Source: Eremomyces bilateralis CBS 781.70
Lineage: Eukaryota; Ascomycota; Dothideomycetes; Eremomycetales; Eremomycetaceae
Length of the DNA stretch: 64,000 nucleotides
NCBI RefSeq assembly: GCF_010015585.1
Contig: NW_022985067.1
Span: 2,138,920 to 2,202,919, forward strand
Direction: 5' to 3'
Within the stretch, counting starts at the first letter, position 1; every line of letters begins with the position of its first letter. The translations under genes were made by a program, and so were the position numbers. The notes under the pieces are model-generated. The model saw nothing but the letters and a program-made list of their open reading frames with translations. It did no database searches and was not told where the DNA came from. Positions 22,407 through 34,884 of this stretch are shown piece by piece.

Positions 22407-24313
22407 ATGACTTTACTCCTCATGAGATCCATCGAGATAGCCGCTTTGGCGGTCTCCGCACTGCTTTCCGGCACTTCAGCCAGTCCGTTACAACAAAGGA
22501 ACAATGGACCAATGGTCTACGGATTTGATGAGATACAACCGTCTCCGGAACTAATATGGACCTCCTGTTTTGATAACTTCACCTGTGCGATGCTCGAGGT
22601 AAGAAGTCCACCCCTATCTATTGCTCTGCTGACTGGCAACCTAGGTACCACTGGATTATACAGATCCAAGCATAGGGTCTACCAATGTCGCTTTCATCAA
22701 AAAGCCTTCATCAAATACCACAGCTATCGATCTTTTCGCGCAGCCAGGTAAGCACAGGATGACTTGTTTCTACCCCCTCCCACTGATGCACTCCAAGGCG
22801 GTCCCGGTGGCTCTGGGGTTTCCACGATTCTTGAATGGGCCGAAACCTTTCCGCACAACGGTTTGGGTTCGCAGTACCATCTAATCGGCTTCGACCCTCG
22901 CGGGGTGAATCGAAGTGGCATCGAACTCGAATGTTTCCCTGGCAACCCCGCTGCCAAATTACGTTTCAGCCAAGATGTTCTTGATCGGCCGGTAGACGAT
23001 TCTTCTCGAGGTTCACTGTACCAGGCCTGGGAGCTGAGCCGCGGATGGGGTGAGCGATGCACTGCGGTCCAAGACCCCAAGTTGCCGAAAAAATATGCGA
23101 ATACTGTCGCGGTCGCGAACGACGTGCTCCGCTTCACGGAGCTGAATGCCAAAAATCTTGGGCACCCGCCTGAAGAAGCGAAGGTCTGGTTTTACGGTCG
23201 CAGTTATGGCACGGTGCTTGGCGCGACAATCGCAGCGCTCTTTCCGGATCGAATCGGGAGGATGATTTTGGATGGAGTCGTTGACGCTGACGACTACTAC
23301 GGAGGGGGATGGGCGACCGCCGTTGCAGACGCCGATCAGAGCGCGAGGACCTTCTTCACATCCTGCTATGAAGCCGGGCCAGAACTCTGCGCCTTCTACG
23401 GCAACGCTTCCAGCGCGGAGGACATCGAACTACGAGTGTTCAATATCTTCGATGATCTCCGAGAATATCCAATTCTGATTTCCGACCCACTGATGTCGTC
23501 CACGCCGCTCCTGGTGGGAGTGTCGGAGCTCAAAGCATTCTTTTTCAACGCCCTGTATAATGCCGTCCAGAACTTCCCCGCCCTCGCGCTCGTCCTCGAT
23601 GAATTAGAGCACCGAAATGCCACCACTTTGTCCATCGCCGGGGGAAGAGTGGCGCTGGGGATCCCGATGAACACCACGGACGATACATATACCCCGGGAT
23701 TTGCTAGAACGCACATCGCGTGCATCGATGCGAACGGTCGCTACAATCTATCTACATTCGAGGAGTACCAGCGCCACGTCGAGTTCCAGGTCAATCTGAG
23801 CTTCTTCGGCGGGAACACGATGGCGTCCATCGTCACCACTCCATGCCGGGGTTTTGGCATCCAGCCACCCGAAAGCCAGGTCATGAACAGTAGGGCACCA
23901 GCGATTGTCTAGTGATCTCACATGCACGAAGCTAATCGAACCGCTCCAGTTCCCGTCTCCTCCGACCACACCAACGTTCCCATCCTTTTCGTCGGGAACA
24001 CGAACGACCCCGTCACGCCGCTGCGCAGCGCACAGCGGATGTCCTCGCAATTCGCCGGTTCCGGTGTCCTGACCGTCGACGGCACAGGTGTAAGTTCTCC
24101 CATGCTCTACTGCAGACTATGTCGGCATATTCTAACCTTTGCTTCTAGCACACCTCGCGCGGGGCACCGTCGAAGTGTACCGCGGACCACTACGCCGCGT
24201 ATCTCGCCTCAGGCACGCTTCCGCCACCGGATACGGTGTGCAAAGGAGATTTGATACCGTTCGTGGATAGAGCGGGGGCTGGAGGGGGTGCGGGGCCTAT
24301 TGAAACTGTTTAA
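22407..24313 (+). CDS. secreted alpha/beta hydrolase, S33 TAP-like aminopeptidase
   Basis: Five exons (22407..22598, 22645..22747, 22798..23889, 23950..24089, 24149..24313), separated by introns of 46, 50, 60 and 59 bp, encode 563 residues. A hydrophobic signal peptide covers about the first 26 residues, and a second Met at 22422 is an equally possible start. The fold markers of the TAP-like/tripeptidyl-aminopeptidase group are all present: oxyanion loop GGPGGSG, nucleophile Ser234 in GRSYGT, Asp482 in GNTNDPVTPL and His510 in GTGHTS, the last split by intron 4. Several N-x-S/T sites fit a secreted glycoprotein. Proline- or tripeptide-releasing activity is family inference; the exact substrate cannot be read. 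Intact. Confidence 0.9.
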
Positions 24314-25026
24314 ACGATGGGTAATGTAGATATGTCACTAGAATTTTAGAGGTAGTTGATATAGGATTTGAATTCACAAGCACGCGACTGTTTTCTGAAT
24401 ACTATACTGCCGGAGTTGGCGGTGAGAATGGTGCCTTGTTCCCGCTTCAGAGGACATGTCAACATATTCATTCCTACATGCTATGCTTTCGTTGCCTGGG
24501 CTGATCGTCCGCAGGTGTAAAGCCAAAGATCCTGGAGAGAATAAGGACATGGCGCGAGTATCTTCCCAGTGTTACCGTGGTCATATGGCTTTGTTTTCAA
24601 GGTCGTTACAATTCACCGAACACCATGAAACCCATCGTCAAATAAAACAGCTTCTCAGAAACTAAACTAAGGTACTTACAAGTTAAAGCGCGTAGTGTCC
24701 ATGATGTTCCCGTATCCGACCCGACCCATTTTCGCATCACTCGAACAATATGATGGCGTTCCAAATATACTGGCAATTTTGGTTGTTGCGTGAGAGAAAA
24801 AAAGAACGCTGACAGCACGACTGAAACTCAATATTCGTCTTCTCCAGTCCATCATCCGCCTGCTCATGCGTTCGTCATCGTTGCAGACTGCAATTAGTGG
24901 TACGGTACTTTGCACAAACCGCCTGCTTTTCCGCAGTGCGGATCGATTGCGTTGCTATTACCGGCACCTCCTCACAGGTTCTCAACTCCACCTCGTAGTG
25001 GATTCCAGCTCATCGACAGTAGACCC
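24314..25026. other. convergent 3' intergenic region
   Basis: 713 bp between the 3' ends of the peptidase and reticulon genes. Nothing recognisable is seen apart from presumed 3' untranslated sequence. Confidence 0.6.
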
Positions 25027-26854
25027 CTAGAAACTAGCCACCGGAATCGACGGCTCCGCCCCCGACGTTACCCCCTCTACCACTACCGGCTCCTCCCTCG
25101 GCGCCCTCGGAAAATCCCCCTCCTTCACGCCCACTGGCTTCTTCTCCCCAACGTTCCCATTCCCCCTCTGCCTCGCACCGCCGACCAACTCCTGCGCCTT
25201 CGCTGTATACTCCCCGGCGACGCTCCTCGCCAGCTCCGAATACTGCCCCGCACGCTCCGCGGCGAGCAAACGCATCTGCTGCGCCTGGTCAGAGACGAGG
25301 TCGGAGGCGCGCTGCAGGTGGGCGTCGATGAAGGGCTTGTTTTGGAGGTAGATCAGCGGGGCGAGGTAGGCGGTGGAGGTGGCGAGGAGGGCGAGGCCCC
25401 AGAGGGGGAGCCATTTGATGAGGAAGTAGGAGAGGAAGGTGGAGAGGAAGGCCTATAGGGAAGGGGGTTAGCTTTTGGGTGGATGGAGGAAAATTGGGGA
25501 TGGGATGAGGCGGGGGGGATGGGGTGACGGGAAGGGGAGGGAAGGAAGATTTGACATACCCCGAGCGTCACGTAGATGTTCTCCGCGAAGACGACACGCT
25601 GGAACTCAATGACCACGAAATTCACCAGCTGGCCGAAGTCGTCGGTAAACCGCTCCAGCGAGTCCCTTGGGATGATGAAGTAGCGATTCGGCCTCAGCTG
25701 CGTTACGAATCCGTTTCCGAACACCGATCGTCCCACGATCTCAGCGCTGGCAGTGACTACGAACATGTCAGCCCCGACACTTTCAGATATAAAATTTGGT
25801 CCAACGTACTTCCGAGCACCATGTAGAGACCCTTGAACGCATAGCGAAGGATGTTGAGGTAGCGAGCGGCGAAGATGAGGAGAACGTTCGCGGCGAAGGT
25901 GATGGCGGTGGCACGGGGGTTCTTCCACTATTTCTAATATCAGCATCGCATGATCGTGATTGGGGTGAACGGATATTCGTACGCTGAGCAGCCGGTAGAG
26001 CATCGAATGATAATCTATAACACCATAACATTAGCTATGCCCGTAACCAAAAAGTTATTGATATCCAAATCACATACGGGTCAACGGCTGGCCAGTAGCA
26101 GCAGGCTGCTCAGGCGTGGTCCGCGAGTTCGCCAAATCTTGGAACTCGGCCGACGCCTTCCCAGTTTGCTCTTTGACGCCCTGAGCGATGGGGCCTAGGT
26201 GATGTTAGAAGTCTCGCACTAAAAACCAGCATTGCAGACGGTAAACTAGATTCGACGGAAATACATTAGCGAGGAGGTCCCAAGAGTCAATATGACATGA
26301 TGCCAGGAGGCGTAGAAATTTACTCACCTCACCCTCGGTCAGTGAGTGCTTGACGTCTTTGACGGTCGGGTTGTTTTGGGCTGACTCCATGGTCTCGCGA
26401 GCGGCTGGGGGATGATCAGCTATGGGTATTTCCTGTACGATATTCGGAATTTCGAGAGACGGTGGTAGTGTTGTCGTCGTTGAGAATCGTAGTTGGCGAG
26501 AGAGACAAATGTTGAGGAAGATAAGGTGGAGTGGAAGGCAGGGTTGGTTACTGGAATAAATCTGGTTGTTAGCTCACACGACACACAGCTCTGGCTTCCT
26601 TGCTTGGGTGCTGTTGCTTGGGGTTTCACATGCAAACAAATTATCAAAAATGATAATAATGTCTCAATAATAAAACGAGACGAGCAGGGGGAGCTTGGAG
26701 CAACTGGGCTTGGGGCAACTGGGCTCTTTCTCCCTCGCTTTCTTCTGCTTTCTGGCTGGACGTTACACACCTTACAGTTCATCATATTTTGAACGACGTT
26801 GCCATCTTGTGGCTCTGCGGGAGTGGGAATTGCCCGAGGATGCACGTCTGCCAT
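25027..26854 (-). CDS. reticulon-like ER membrane-shaping protein
   Basis: Reticulons insert hairpins in the ER membrane and curve it into tubules. Seven exons (26854..26776, 26404..26328, 26180..26078, 26014..25983, 25927..25810, 25756..25560, 25452..25027) give 343 residues. The reticulon homology domain begins at YHSMLYRLLSWKNPRATA. It has a first hydrophobic hairpin (TFAANVLLIFAARYLNILRYAF), a hydrophilic loop (FIIPRDSLERFTDDFGQLVNF) and a second long hydrophobic stretch after NIYVTLG. The tail is Ala/Glu-rich and hydrophilic. Exon 1 is inferred: joining 26776 to 26404 across a 371-bp intron restores an open frame into METMESAQNN-like sequence. A shorter model starts at the Met at 26390. 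Exons 3-7 are solid. Confidence 0.88.
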
Positions 26855-26858
26855 TTTG

Positions 26859-26906
26859 GTGACTTGGTGACTTGGTAACTTGGTAACTTGGTAACTTGGT
26901 GATTTG
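26859..26906 (-). repeat. 8-bp tandem repeat immediately upstream of the reticulon start
   Basis: Six tandem units of GTRACTTG on the plus strand (CAAGTYAC in the gene's sense), ending four bases before the reticulon ATG. The first two units and the last differ from the middle three at single positions. It would lie in the 5' leader. Confidence 0.9.
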
Positions 26907-27476
26907 GTTATTCGTGATGCTTTGGTGCTTCTGGTAGGATGATGTCAAGCTTGTGTAAATAAACTCTCAACACAGGAACGAAAGGTAGATCCGAAGCGAT
27001 AGAGATATTGAAGAGGACACGATAGAGGCTGCAGCTGCAGAGAAGATGATTCAAAAAGGACAGATTGTATTTAAGAATCTCGAAAGCGGCAGGAATTTCG
27101 GTGAAAGTATTTTTGTAGAGAGACGTGTTCCACATCCTGTTTGGCACACGACCCTTTTTTGGCGTATGACGTATCCGTTCACTCCACAACCCTGAGTCCC
27201 TGATAGCAACATAGGGCTGCTAGGTCCACCAGACCCTGGAGGTGATCGAGTTCTCGTATCAGATCACCATTAATTCTAGCTACCTATAGTCACTAGGGTG
27301 TCGACACTATCGGGAATTGCAGGGAAGCTTGGAGCTCGCTAGCATCAGATTATTGCTGCGAAGTTTATGGTAGCCGTTGTATTAGGCACTACGTTGGACT
27401 CATCTCCAGATGTCCCTGATCCGTTTCTACAGGAAGTAGTTAGCCCGACCACTCCCGTCCCATGAATCCCGCTCTC
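26907..27476. other. intergenic between reticulon 5' end and CFT1 3' end
   Basis: 570 bp with no recognisable gene. It is likely the reticulon promoter and CFT1 3' untranslated region. Confidence 0.55.
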
Positions 27477-30400
27477 CTAAAGAAACCCCAACCCCACCCC
27501 CCCAATACTCTCCAAATCCCCCCTCACCACCCACGCCTCCGCCCCCACCTTCCCACATCCCTCCCCCCTCCGCTGCCCACTCAACTCCCCCCACCGCCCC
27601 AACAAAGACCCATCCAACACCCCCCGACTCCCAAACCCCTCGCTTTCCACCGCCCGGTACGCCCGCGCGTTCAGCCCGCACGCCGCGTCCACCACGTTGC
27701 CGAGGTACGTCTGCACGGCGCTGAGGCGGCGGTAGGCGTCTTCGGAGAGGGAGGTGAGCAGGGCGAGGGAGCCGGAGTGGGTAGATTGGAGAATTTGGTG
27801 GGCGGGAGGGGGGGGGGAAGGGGGAGGGGTGTGGTTGCCGTTGGGGATGGGGGAGGGGAAAGGTTTGTGGGGGTACGGGAGGAGAGAGAGTTTGGTGGAG
27901 AAGTGGCCGGTGTGGAAGGTGCTGCGGGGGAGGAGGCGTTGGCCGGAGAGGGATTTGGGGTCTGGGAAGGGTTAGCATAAGCTGAAGGGAATGGGAGGGA
28001 GACTTGCCTTCAGGATCGAATTGGAGGACGTGGAGATTGCAGTCGGGGTCGGTGAGGATGAGGTAGAGCTGTTTGTCAACGGGGAGGAATTCGGCGTTGG
28101 TGACTTCGAGTTTGGTTTTCGTCTTGCCGAACAAGATCATTCGGTATGGTTGTTCCTGTTGCGGTAATCAGCATCATCATTCCAACTGTGACGCACAGTG
28201 CAAGACTTACCGTATATCCAACGAGCCATAACCCTTTGATGAGGTCTCCAGCCATCACCAGCCCGCTCCCTCGCAGCGTCTTCGCCACCGTCGCATAGCA
28301 GTTGATATCCAAGAACGCCACCGGCAACAACGAATTATCCTCCTTCAACCCCCTCACCATCATCTTCTGTCCCTGTGCCACCAGCACATACCCCTCCGCC
28401 CCGATCTCCGACACCGCCGTCACCGCCCCCTTCACCTCCTCCCGCACCACGAGCCGCAACTTCTGCCCCGTCTCCGGCCGCCCGGGCTCCGGCACCACGT
28501 CGATCACCTCGAAGATATACACCGCGCCCTTCATCGCAAGATCCTCGCCGCGGATCATCGCCGTTCCTACCCCCACCATCTGCCGCCGCTCGTGCGTGTT
28601 CTCGTTCACCTCCAGATTCATCGATTCCATGCATATCACCACTTCGTTCGTCTCCAGCTCGTGGTCGTCGATCACGACCCACGTCTCCGGATGCACCAGC
28701 TTCACGTAACCCTGCTCCACCTGCGGCAGGAATGCCGTCCCTTCCTTGCTCCACTCATGGTGCATCTCGTCATCGGGCAACTTGAACCCCCGCTTCTCGC
28801 TGCATCCCACTACGTAGTTATGGTGCACGGGGTCATAGCAAACCTGCCGCGCGTCCATCCCCAGCGGCACGCGCCGACACGCCCAGCCGATGTCGCCGAA
28901 CCGCGTGTGCGCCGGCAGTTGGCAGAAGCGGATGACGCCGGCGCGGTCGAGGTAGGCGAAGCCACGGTCGCAGTCGGCGGTGTGGAATTCGGTGAGGCTG
29001 ATGGCGGCGGGGACGGCGAGGGGGAGGAATTTGGGGACGGACGAGGTTTCTTTGAAGGTGGCGAGAGGGACCTGGCCGGAGCGTGACACGATGGAGTAGC
29101 CGGCGACGTTTTTTAGGAGGCGCAGGGTGTTTAGGCTATGTTCACCTTCGGGTCGCGAGGAGTCTTCTTCAGTGCGGGAGAATTCGTGGGAGACTTTCTG
29201 CCAGCGGAGGGAGTTGGTGAAGGGTTGGGTGGTGTCGGGGGTAGAGGTGTGGTATGGCCGGTAGGTTATGATATCGTCCAGCTCGTTTAGCAGGAAGAGA
29301 TGTGGGGATTTGGAGATATCGTCGCCAATATCTGCCATGAGGACTTGTGTCAAGTTGTCTTTTGCGATGGACCGGCGAACCGCTTGATCCGAGGAAAGAA
29401 TCGATGGAAGGGACACAATGTTCTCCACGCTCCACAGGGGGGTTGCTAGGTTGTTAACGTCGAAGATACACAGCGCACCGTCTTGGCCGACCAGGAACGC
29501 CGTGTGCTTCTCCTGCGAGAAACTTGATCGATATAAGCAGCCCGAAACCCACTTCGTCGCCTTGAACGTATCTCCTCGCTCTTTCTCATCAATGTCGCCG
29601 TTCTGATCCGCTTCAAGCACCATGCAGCTTCCATCGTCTCGGATAACAAGGACGTAGGGATCGCAGAAGCTGCAACTCAAGACGTTCAGCTCGGCCGAGG
29701 TCTCTTCGTCTTCCATTGGCATGATCTGCTGTAGCGCCAGCTCTGAATCGTAGCTGCGTATTTCCGTGTTAAGGACCTGTACGATCCGCGTGTTATTCGC
29801 GAGTAACCCAACCTCGATCGCCGCTCCCGCGTCGACTTCAAAGTCTCCTTGCGTCGTCTCTTCCAGGCCGTTGGGCGTGACGGTGTACACCAGTGTCTCC
29901 TCTGTGCCATCGTCCGTCGATTTGGAAACGAACATGTAGCGATCGTAGTCTGCGTCTACCGACAGGTTCGTTTCCTTATCCTGCGCACTGATCGCTGCAA
30001 ATCCTTTCTGCGCCGGTTTTCTGGCGTGTATTGCCCAGAGACCTTTCGCGTCTGCCACGCGGCTTTCCCGTTGGACAACAGGGTGTATCGATCGATTGAG
30101 GATTGCGAGACCACTGGATTCCCCCCCTCCATATGCCGCAACAAGATCCAGCGGCTCATTTGCCTCCTGGCCTGCACCCCCATGAATAGTGGGGCCGGAA
30201 CTACTGCCTATGGCGAAGTCGTGGATAGGAGCTATGCTTGGCAGGGTGTCATGGATCCTGAATTTTAAGTCCGCGATCGATCCCGTGCCAAGCTCTCCGG
30301 ATGATCTTCGCTCTTGGGGCTTGCTTTCTGCGGCGTACAGGTCGTCGTCTTCGTCGTCATCCTCTTCTTCGATATCGGACATATCGTCTGCGTCCGCTAG

Positions 30401-31792
30401 GAACTCTGCATGGGACCGCTTCCTGCCGAGTGGTGTGGTTTTCTTCTTGGACCAGGAGATCAGATGAGCATCGCACTGTTCGCTTCCAAGGAATATCCGT
30501 CCGCGACTGAGTAGTGATGAGCAAGTCATGGCGCCCGGAAGTGGTTTGCTGAGCTGTTCTTGGGTAATCTGCTGGACATGGAGACCAGATACCGTTCGTC
30601 CATCCATTTTGAAGGACACAATGGCTAGTTCGCCCGTATTCAGCACAATAAGCAAGTCGGTCTCTTCGCCTCCAAGCTGCTCGACGACACTGCCTTCTAG
30701 TCGAAGGCCAAGCTCTGATTGATCCGCCATGGGGAAGGACGAGCATTGTTTCGCAAAGGGGTTGACGGCGACAGCAACAGTCCTTCCAGACTGGTCAACA
30801 TGGAGTAACTCATTCCCTCCTACCAGCAGTGCGCCACCAATCGGCAAAGGCAACGCAATTGCTTGGAACAGATCATAGGGTAGACCGCTAATTGAAAGTA
30901 GCGCAGTCGACGCGCGCTGCTCAAGGTCGAGTGTAAAAACAGCAAAGTTTATGGTGTCGGGTCGCTCCGCAATGAGGGCTGCAGATGGCGTCTTGGTGCT
31001 GTATATGATACCAAACGTCGGCTCCCGATACTCGTGCAAGAACACCAGGTGAACGGGGTTTAATAGTGACGCGTCAATTGCCGTCAACGGCAGGACAAAC
31101 GAAGCCATATATGGGGTCGGGTTCTCCTCAGTCGTAACACCGTTGGTCATCGCTTTCGAAGGCGACCCCATCGGCTCGTCCATATCCGGATCATAGTCCT
31201 CATCCACCAGATCATCTCCCGCCTGCCGAAACGGAAGGATCGCCAAATTCCGCACCCCAAACTTCAGCGCTGCGCATCGACTACTGGGATCCACGGCCAA
31301 AACCGCACTGCACAGGCCGATCTCTGGCAAACTAGGGTTAGAGTAGACCCCCTCGCCTTCGTAGAAGTGAATGGAGATGGTCGATATCGAATGGATCTCC
31401 GGATCCCATTCCACCAGACTCAGCTTCGCGTCCCGGAATGCGATCAACAGCGCCTCGCCACCGGATTTCGTCGCCGTGAGCTTGACACGGGAAATCGCGG
31501 TCACGGTGCCCGCGAGCACGTACTCTCCGCGAAGCGACAATTTGGTGGTGTTCTCCGTCCGCTCCAAGGCGATCTCGGGGCCGCCGAAGCCGTCATCCAT
31601 GGCATCTTGGGGTGCGGGCTCCTCATCATCGCGATCGGGGCGCTCGACCTCGGTGACTATGGTCTTGAGCTCATAGATCTGGAGGATGTTCGTGCGGACG
31701 ACGGCGAGGTTGACGGTTTTCGGGGAGAGGAATGGGAGGGAGACGGAGTGGGTAACGGCGGTTGCGGGGGTGAGTTCGGTGTAGCACTGCAT
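27477..31792 (-). CDS. CFT1: Cft1, CPSF-160-like mRNA cleavage and polyadenylation factor subunit
   Basis: Cft1 is the large scaffold of the cleavage and polyadenylation factor and binds pre-mRNA near the poly(A) site in the nucleus. Three exons, 31792..28211, 28155..28008 and 27961..27477, give 1404 residues, the usual size for fungal Cft1. The N-terminus MQCYTELTPATAVTHSVSLPF and the following LAVVRTNILQIYEL stretch are the Cft1 beta-propeller start. The CPSF_A domain occupies the C-terminal third, including ALCIFDVNNLATPLWSVEN, KGLWLVGY and PYRMILFGKT. Acidic linkers appear near residues 450-490. Intron 1 (55 bp) is GT-AG; intron 2 (28007..27962, 46 bp) has a GC donor (GGCAAGT) and ends CCCAG. 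Using it restores the frame into the conserved SGQRLLPRS C-terminus. Divergent from the LMBD1 gene. Confidence 0.94.
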
Positions 31793-32332
31793 GGTTTGGG
31801 AAACTTGCAGTTATCATCGTAGGGGTATCGTTTCGGAGATCATTCTGGACCTGATGTCAGGGTGGCTGTCCAATTGTGCCTTGAACTTTTCGAGAATATA
31901 GAGCACGTCGCGTTGACACGTGCAGGGCAGCAAGGGATTTAGGGATTTGATATTCAAGAGCTTGGGCCAATGGGAGCTGCAAGCCACAGCCAGAGCTTCG
32001 AGGCGCTAAGGCTGTAAGTCTCTGTCTACTGTTGTAAGGCTGTAAGGCTGTAAGGCTGAATACCTCAGTGTTTCAACTCCATGTCGTCACTCCTACACAT
32101 GGATCGACGCTGGACAGGAATAACATGGCAGCTCCAACTTGGGGTCATGCCTGTTCTCTCGTTTTCTGAGCCTTCTCGTTTACATTTCCAATTGTCATTT
32201 ATATCCTGTTGAGTATCGACGTCGAGAATCCCCAGGGGCATCAAAGATAGCCAAACCCTCTGTATGACCAGCATCCCACCTTTCCGTCCACTACCCCAAC
32301 TTGCTGATACGAACCATAGCATTGCTCTCAAG
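31793..32332. promoter_or_regulatory. divergent CFT1/LMBD1 promoter region
   Basis: 540 bp between start codons, with a CACGTG box at 31917..31922. A small TGTAAGGC tandem repeat (about three units) lies at 32033..32057. No coding sequence is seen. Confidence 0.5.
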
Positions 32333-34195
32333 ATGGCGCTTATCCAAACCAGTCTCATCTGGGTGGCATACGCTGTCGCGATAGCCATACTCCTGGCAAT
32401 TGCGTCCGTCTTCGTTTTCACATATCAAGCGCCGCGTGAGCGGGCCGCATCGATTACCGTCATCTCCATTTTTACGACCAGCGCGCTGCTTGCAACCGTC
32501 CTCCTTCTTCCGGTGGATGTCGCGCTTGTATCCGCGACGAATCGCTCGAAATATGGCATAAAGAAGGACTGGGCAACACCAGATACCGTGGAACATATAT
32601 TGTACACACTAAAAATCGTGTACTACACTTTGTATTCCCTAGATGCCATCCTCTGCCTGCTGGTTGTGCCGTTTACGTATTTCTATTTCGAAGAATACGA
32701 CGATGACGCCGCCGAAGATGGCTCGCAGACCGTCGCCCAGCGGATATTCGGGGCCCTAAAATACACCTTCTTCTTCCTCGTTCTCGTCGTCCTCCTCTTC
32801 CTCGTTGGCTTCTTTGTCCCCTTCGCCAAAGGCATCAAGCACGGCGATCACTCTACCAACCTCGACTACTTCAAGAAGCTCCTCTCCGAAAACCATGGCG
32901 AACGCGCCCTCACCTTCACCCTCGGCCTCCTCATCACCCTCGGCACCCTCATCTACGTCCTCTATACCGCCGCCGGCCTCGCTCTCCTTCCCGTCTCCCT
33001 CATCAAGTCCGCCCCCGCCGTCTCCGCCCCCTCCCTCGCTCAATCTACCGCCTCCCACCTTGACGCCAACCGCGAACGCCAGCGCCAACTCGAGCGCCGC
33101 AATGAAGGCCGCGAAGGGGGACTGGATAGCCGGGATCGGCGCGAGCTCGAGTCGCTGATCCGTGAGGAGCGGACGCTCGTGCGGCGCGAGCGGTTGGCGG
33201 CGGAGGCGAGCGGGGAGCACCGCAGCTGGTTGGTGAAGGCGTGGAATAAGCTCGAAGCCATCTTCCGGCCAGTAAAGTTGGTGGGGGGGATTCTTCTGAT
33301 GGGGGTGGCGTTGCTGATTTGGACATCGATGCTGATCACCGGGATCGACAAGGCGAAGAACAGCGTGTGCGGGGCGCACTGCGGGTATATCCTGGGGCAC
33401 ATCAACATCTTCCAGCCGATCAATTGGGTCCTGGTGCAGTCATCCAAGGTCTTCCCGATCGACTACGTCCTCTTCCTCCTCCTCGTCCTCTTCTTCTTCA
33501 GCGCCTCCGTCGTCGGGCTCGCTGCCGCGGGCATCCGCTTCCTCTGGGTCGTCATCTTCCAGATCCGCAAAGGCCACACCCGGCCCCAGGCGCTGCTGAT
33601 GGCCACCGTGATGCTCACGCTGATCGTGCTGGCAATCAACTACTCGGTCGCCATGCTCGTCGCCCCGCAGTATGCCACGTTCGGCCCGCAGACCTACTGT
33701 GACCTCGCGCCGCGCCATCCAGGTGAGCAGCCCGATTGCTCGCACGATCGTGCGGCTATTAGGGCGTGCTCGGAGCTCGCGGAGAATCCAGTCGCGAGGG
33801 ATATCTGCACGCCGAGCGTGGCGAGCACATTCATTAATCGGGTGACGGCGAATTTCCCGTTCTTCGGTGTGGTGGACTTTTGGGCGCAGTTCGTCTTCCT
33901 TGGTAAGTAATTCTCGTGGCTAAGCTCCACTGACATGGCTGTGGCTTCATGCTGATTTCTCACAGGCGTCTATCTCATCGTCTTCGTGACGACGCTCTTC
34001 CGCACCCCGAAGCTCGACTACGAGCAATTGGATGCGGATCTTGTGGAGGAGGAAGAGGAGGGATTGCTTGCGAGCACGGGACGGAGGTTCAACGCTACCT
34101 GGCAAGATATCGCCGGGCGCGCGAGGAAGCCGAACGCGAACTACGGTGCCACGACGAACGGCGAAGGTGAAGGCCACGCTGCGGACGGAGAGTGA
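32333..34195 (+). CDS. LMBR1/LMBD1-family membrane protein (probable lysosomal cobalamin transporter)
   Basis: Two exons, 32333..33902 and 33966..34195, with a 63-bp intron, encode 599 residues. The protein has about nine hydrophobic segments: the first is [23 protein letters not shown], and others include [24 protein letters not shown] and [23 protein letters not shown]. Between segments five and six lies a charged coiled region rich in Arg and Glu. The arrangement and the N-terminal motif ([11 protein letters not shown], then [12 protein letters not shown]) match fungal LMBD1 homologues, which are named after human LMBRD1 of the vacuole/lysosome. A cobalamin role in fungi is doubtful, because most fungi do not use B12, so the true substrate is unknown. 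The C-terminal tail is acidic and cytosolic in character. Confidence 0.88.
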
Positions 34196-34483
34196 ACTAT
34201 CCGATCCAAATTGCACGCTTCAATCTGACTAGTCTGATATACCCTGTTTGGCGTTTTGGCCTGGTTTGTAAAAATACATGATGGAAAGGGAAAAGTGGTC
34301 TGGCGTTCATCGAAAGCAATTTCTTATCATTATCCTTTCCTCCTTCGTCAAGCAATCTTAATGACATGAATTTTCACATATCTTTCGTGTACCTATAACA
34401 TGGTGAGCTCAACAAACGCCATCCCCTCCCTTCACCAGAACAGGTCTCGCTCTGTAGCTCGTAATACCGAAAACACGAACCCC

Positions 34484-34884
34484 TTATCGCCCCGTCATCG
34501 GTCGTGTCCCCTCATCCACCTTCTCTCCGACCAAATCCCCCAACGGATTCCTCACCGCCCCACCGGACGCCTTCCCCAACCCCTTCTTCAGATCCTTCAC
34601 ACTCTGCTGATCTGCCTCGGGGAGCTTATCGATTTGATCTATTGAGATATCAGTCATCTATCCATCGATCTCATGAAAGTCGGGAGGAATGAGGGTGATC
34701 GGGGGGTGATTAGAAAGGGAGGGCAGGGGGAGTTACCGTTGAGCATGTACGAGGCCTTGTTCTGCCCCATGGTTTTAAGAGCGGCGCGCTCGAGTTTGCG
34801 CTTTAGTTCGGCGGGGATGCCGAAGAAGTATATGGTGAGGCCGAGGAGGGTGAGGATAGCGGCGAGGGCGGTGGTGAAGTGCAT
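34484..34884 (-). CDS. small single-helix membrane protein, 100 aa, unknown function
   Basis: Exons 34884..34737 and 34638..34484 are joined across a 98-bp intron (GTAACT donor, CAATAG acceptor) that restores one frame to a TAA stop. The N-terminus is a single hydrophobic helix (TALAAILTLLGLTIYFFGIP), followed by basic residues (ELKRKLERAALK) and then a hydrophilic tail with KLPEADQQSVKDLKKGLGK. It could be a signal-anchored organelle or ER protein. I do not recognise a family. It is convergent with the LMBD1 gene, 288 bp away. Confidence 0.72.

Noticed and set aside
25353-26003. Long minus-strand open frame covering part of the reticulon
   Set aside because: It reads through a 55-bp and other introns in the wrong frame; the spliced model restores the reticulon domain instead.
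28335-28785. Long open frames on both strands inside CFT1
   Set aside because: They overlap the conserved CPSF_A coding sequence and owe their length to GC-rich third positions; their translations are low-complexity Arg/Gly/Pro/Ala.
32756-33745. Open frames antisense to the LMBD1-type gene
   Set aside because: They are acidic or basic low-complexity mirror images of the membrane-protein codons, with no motif.
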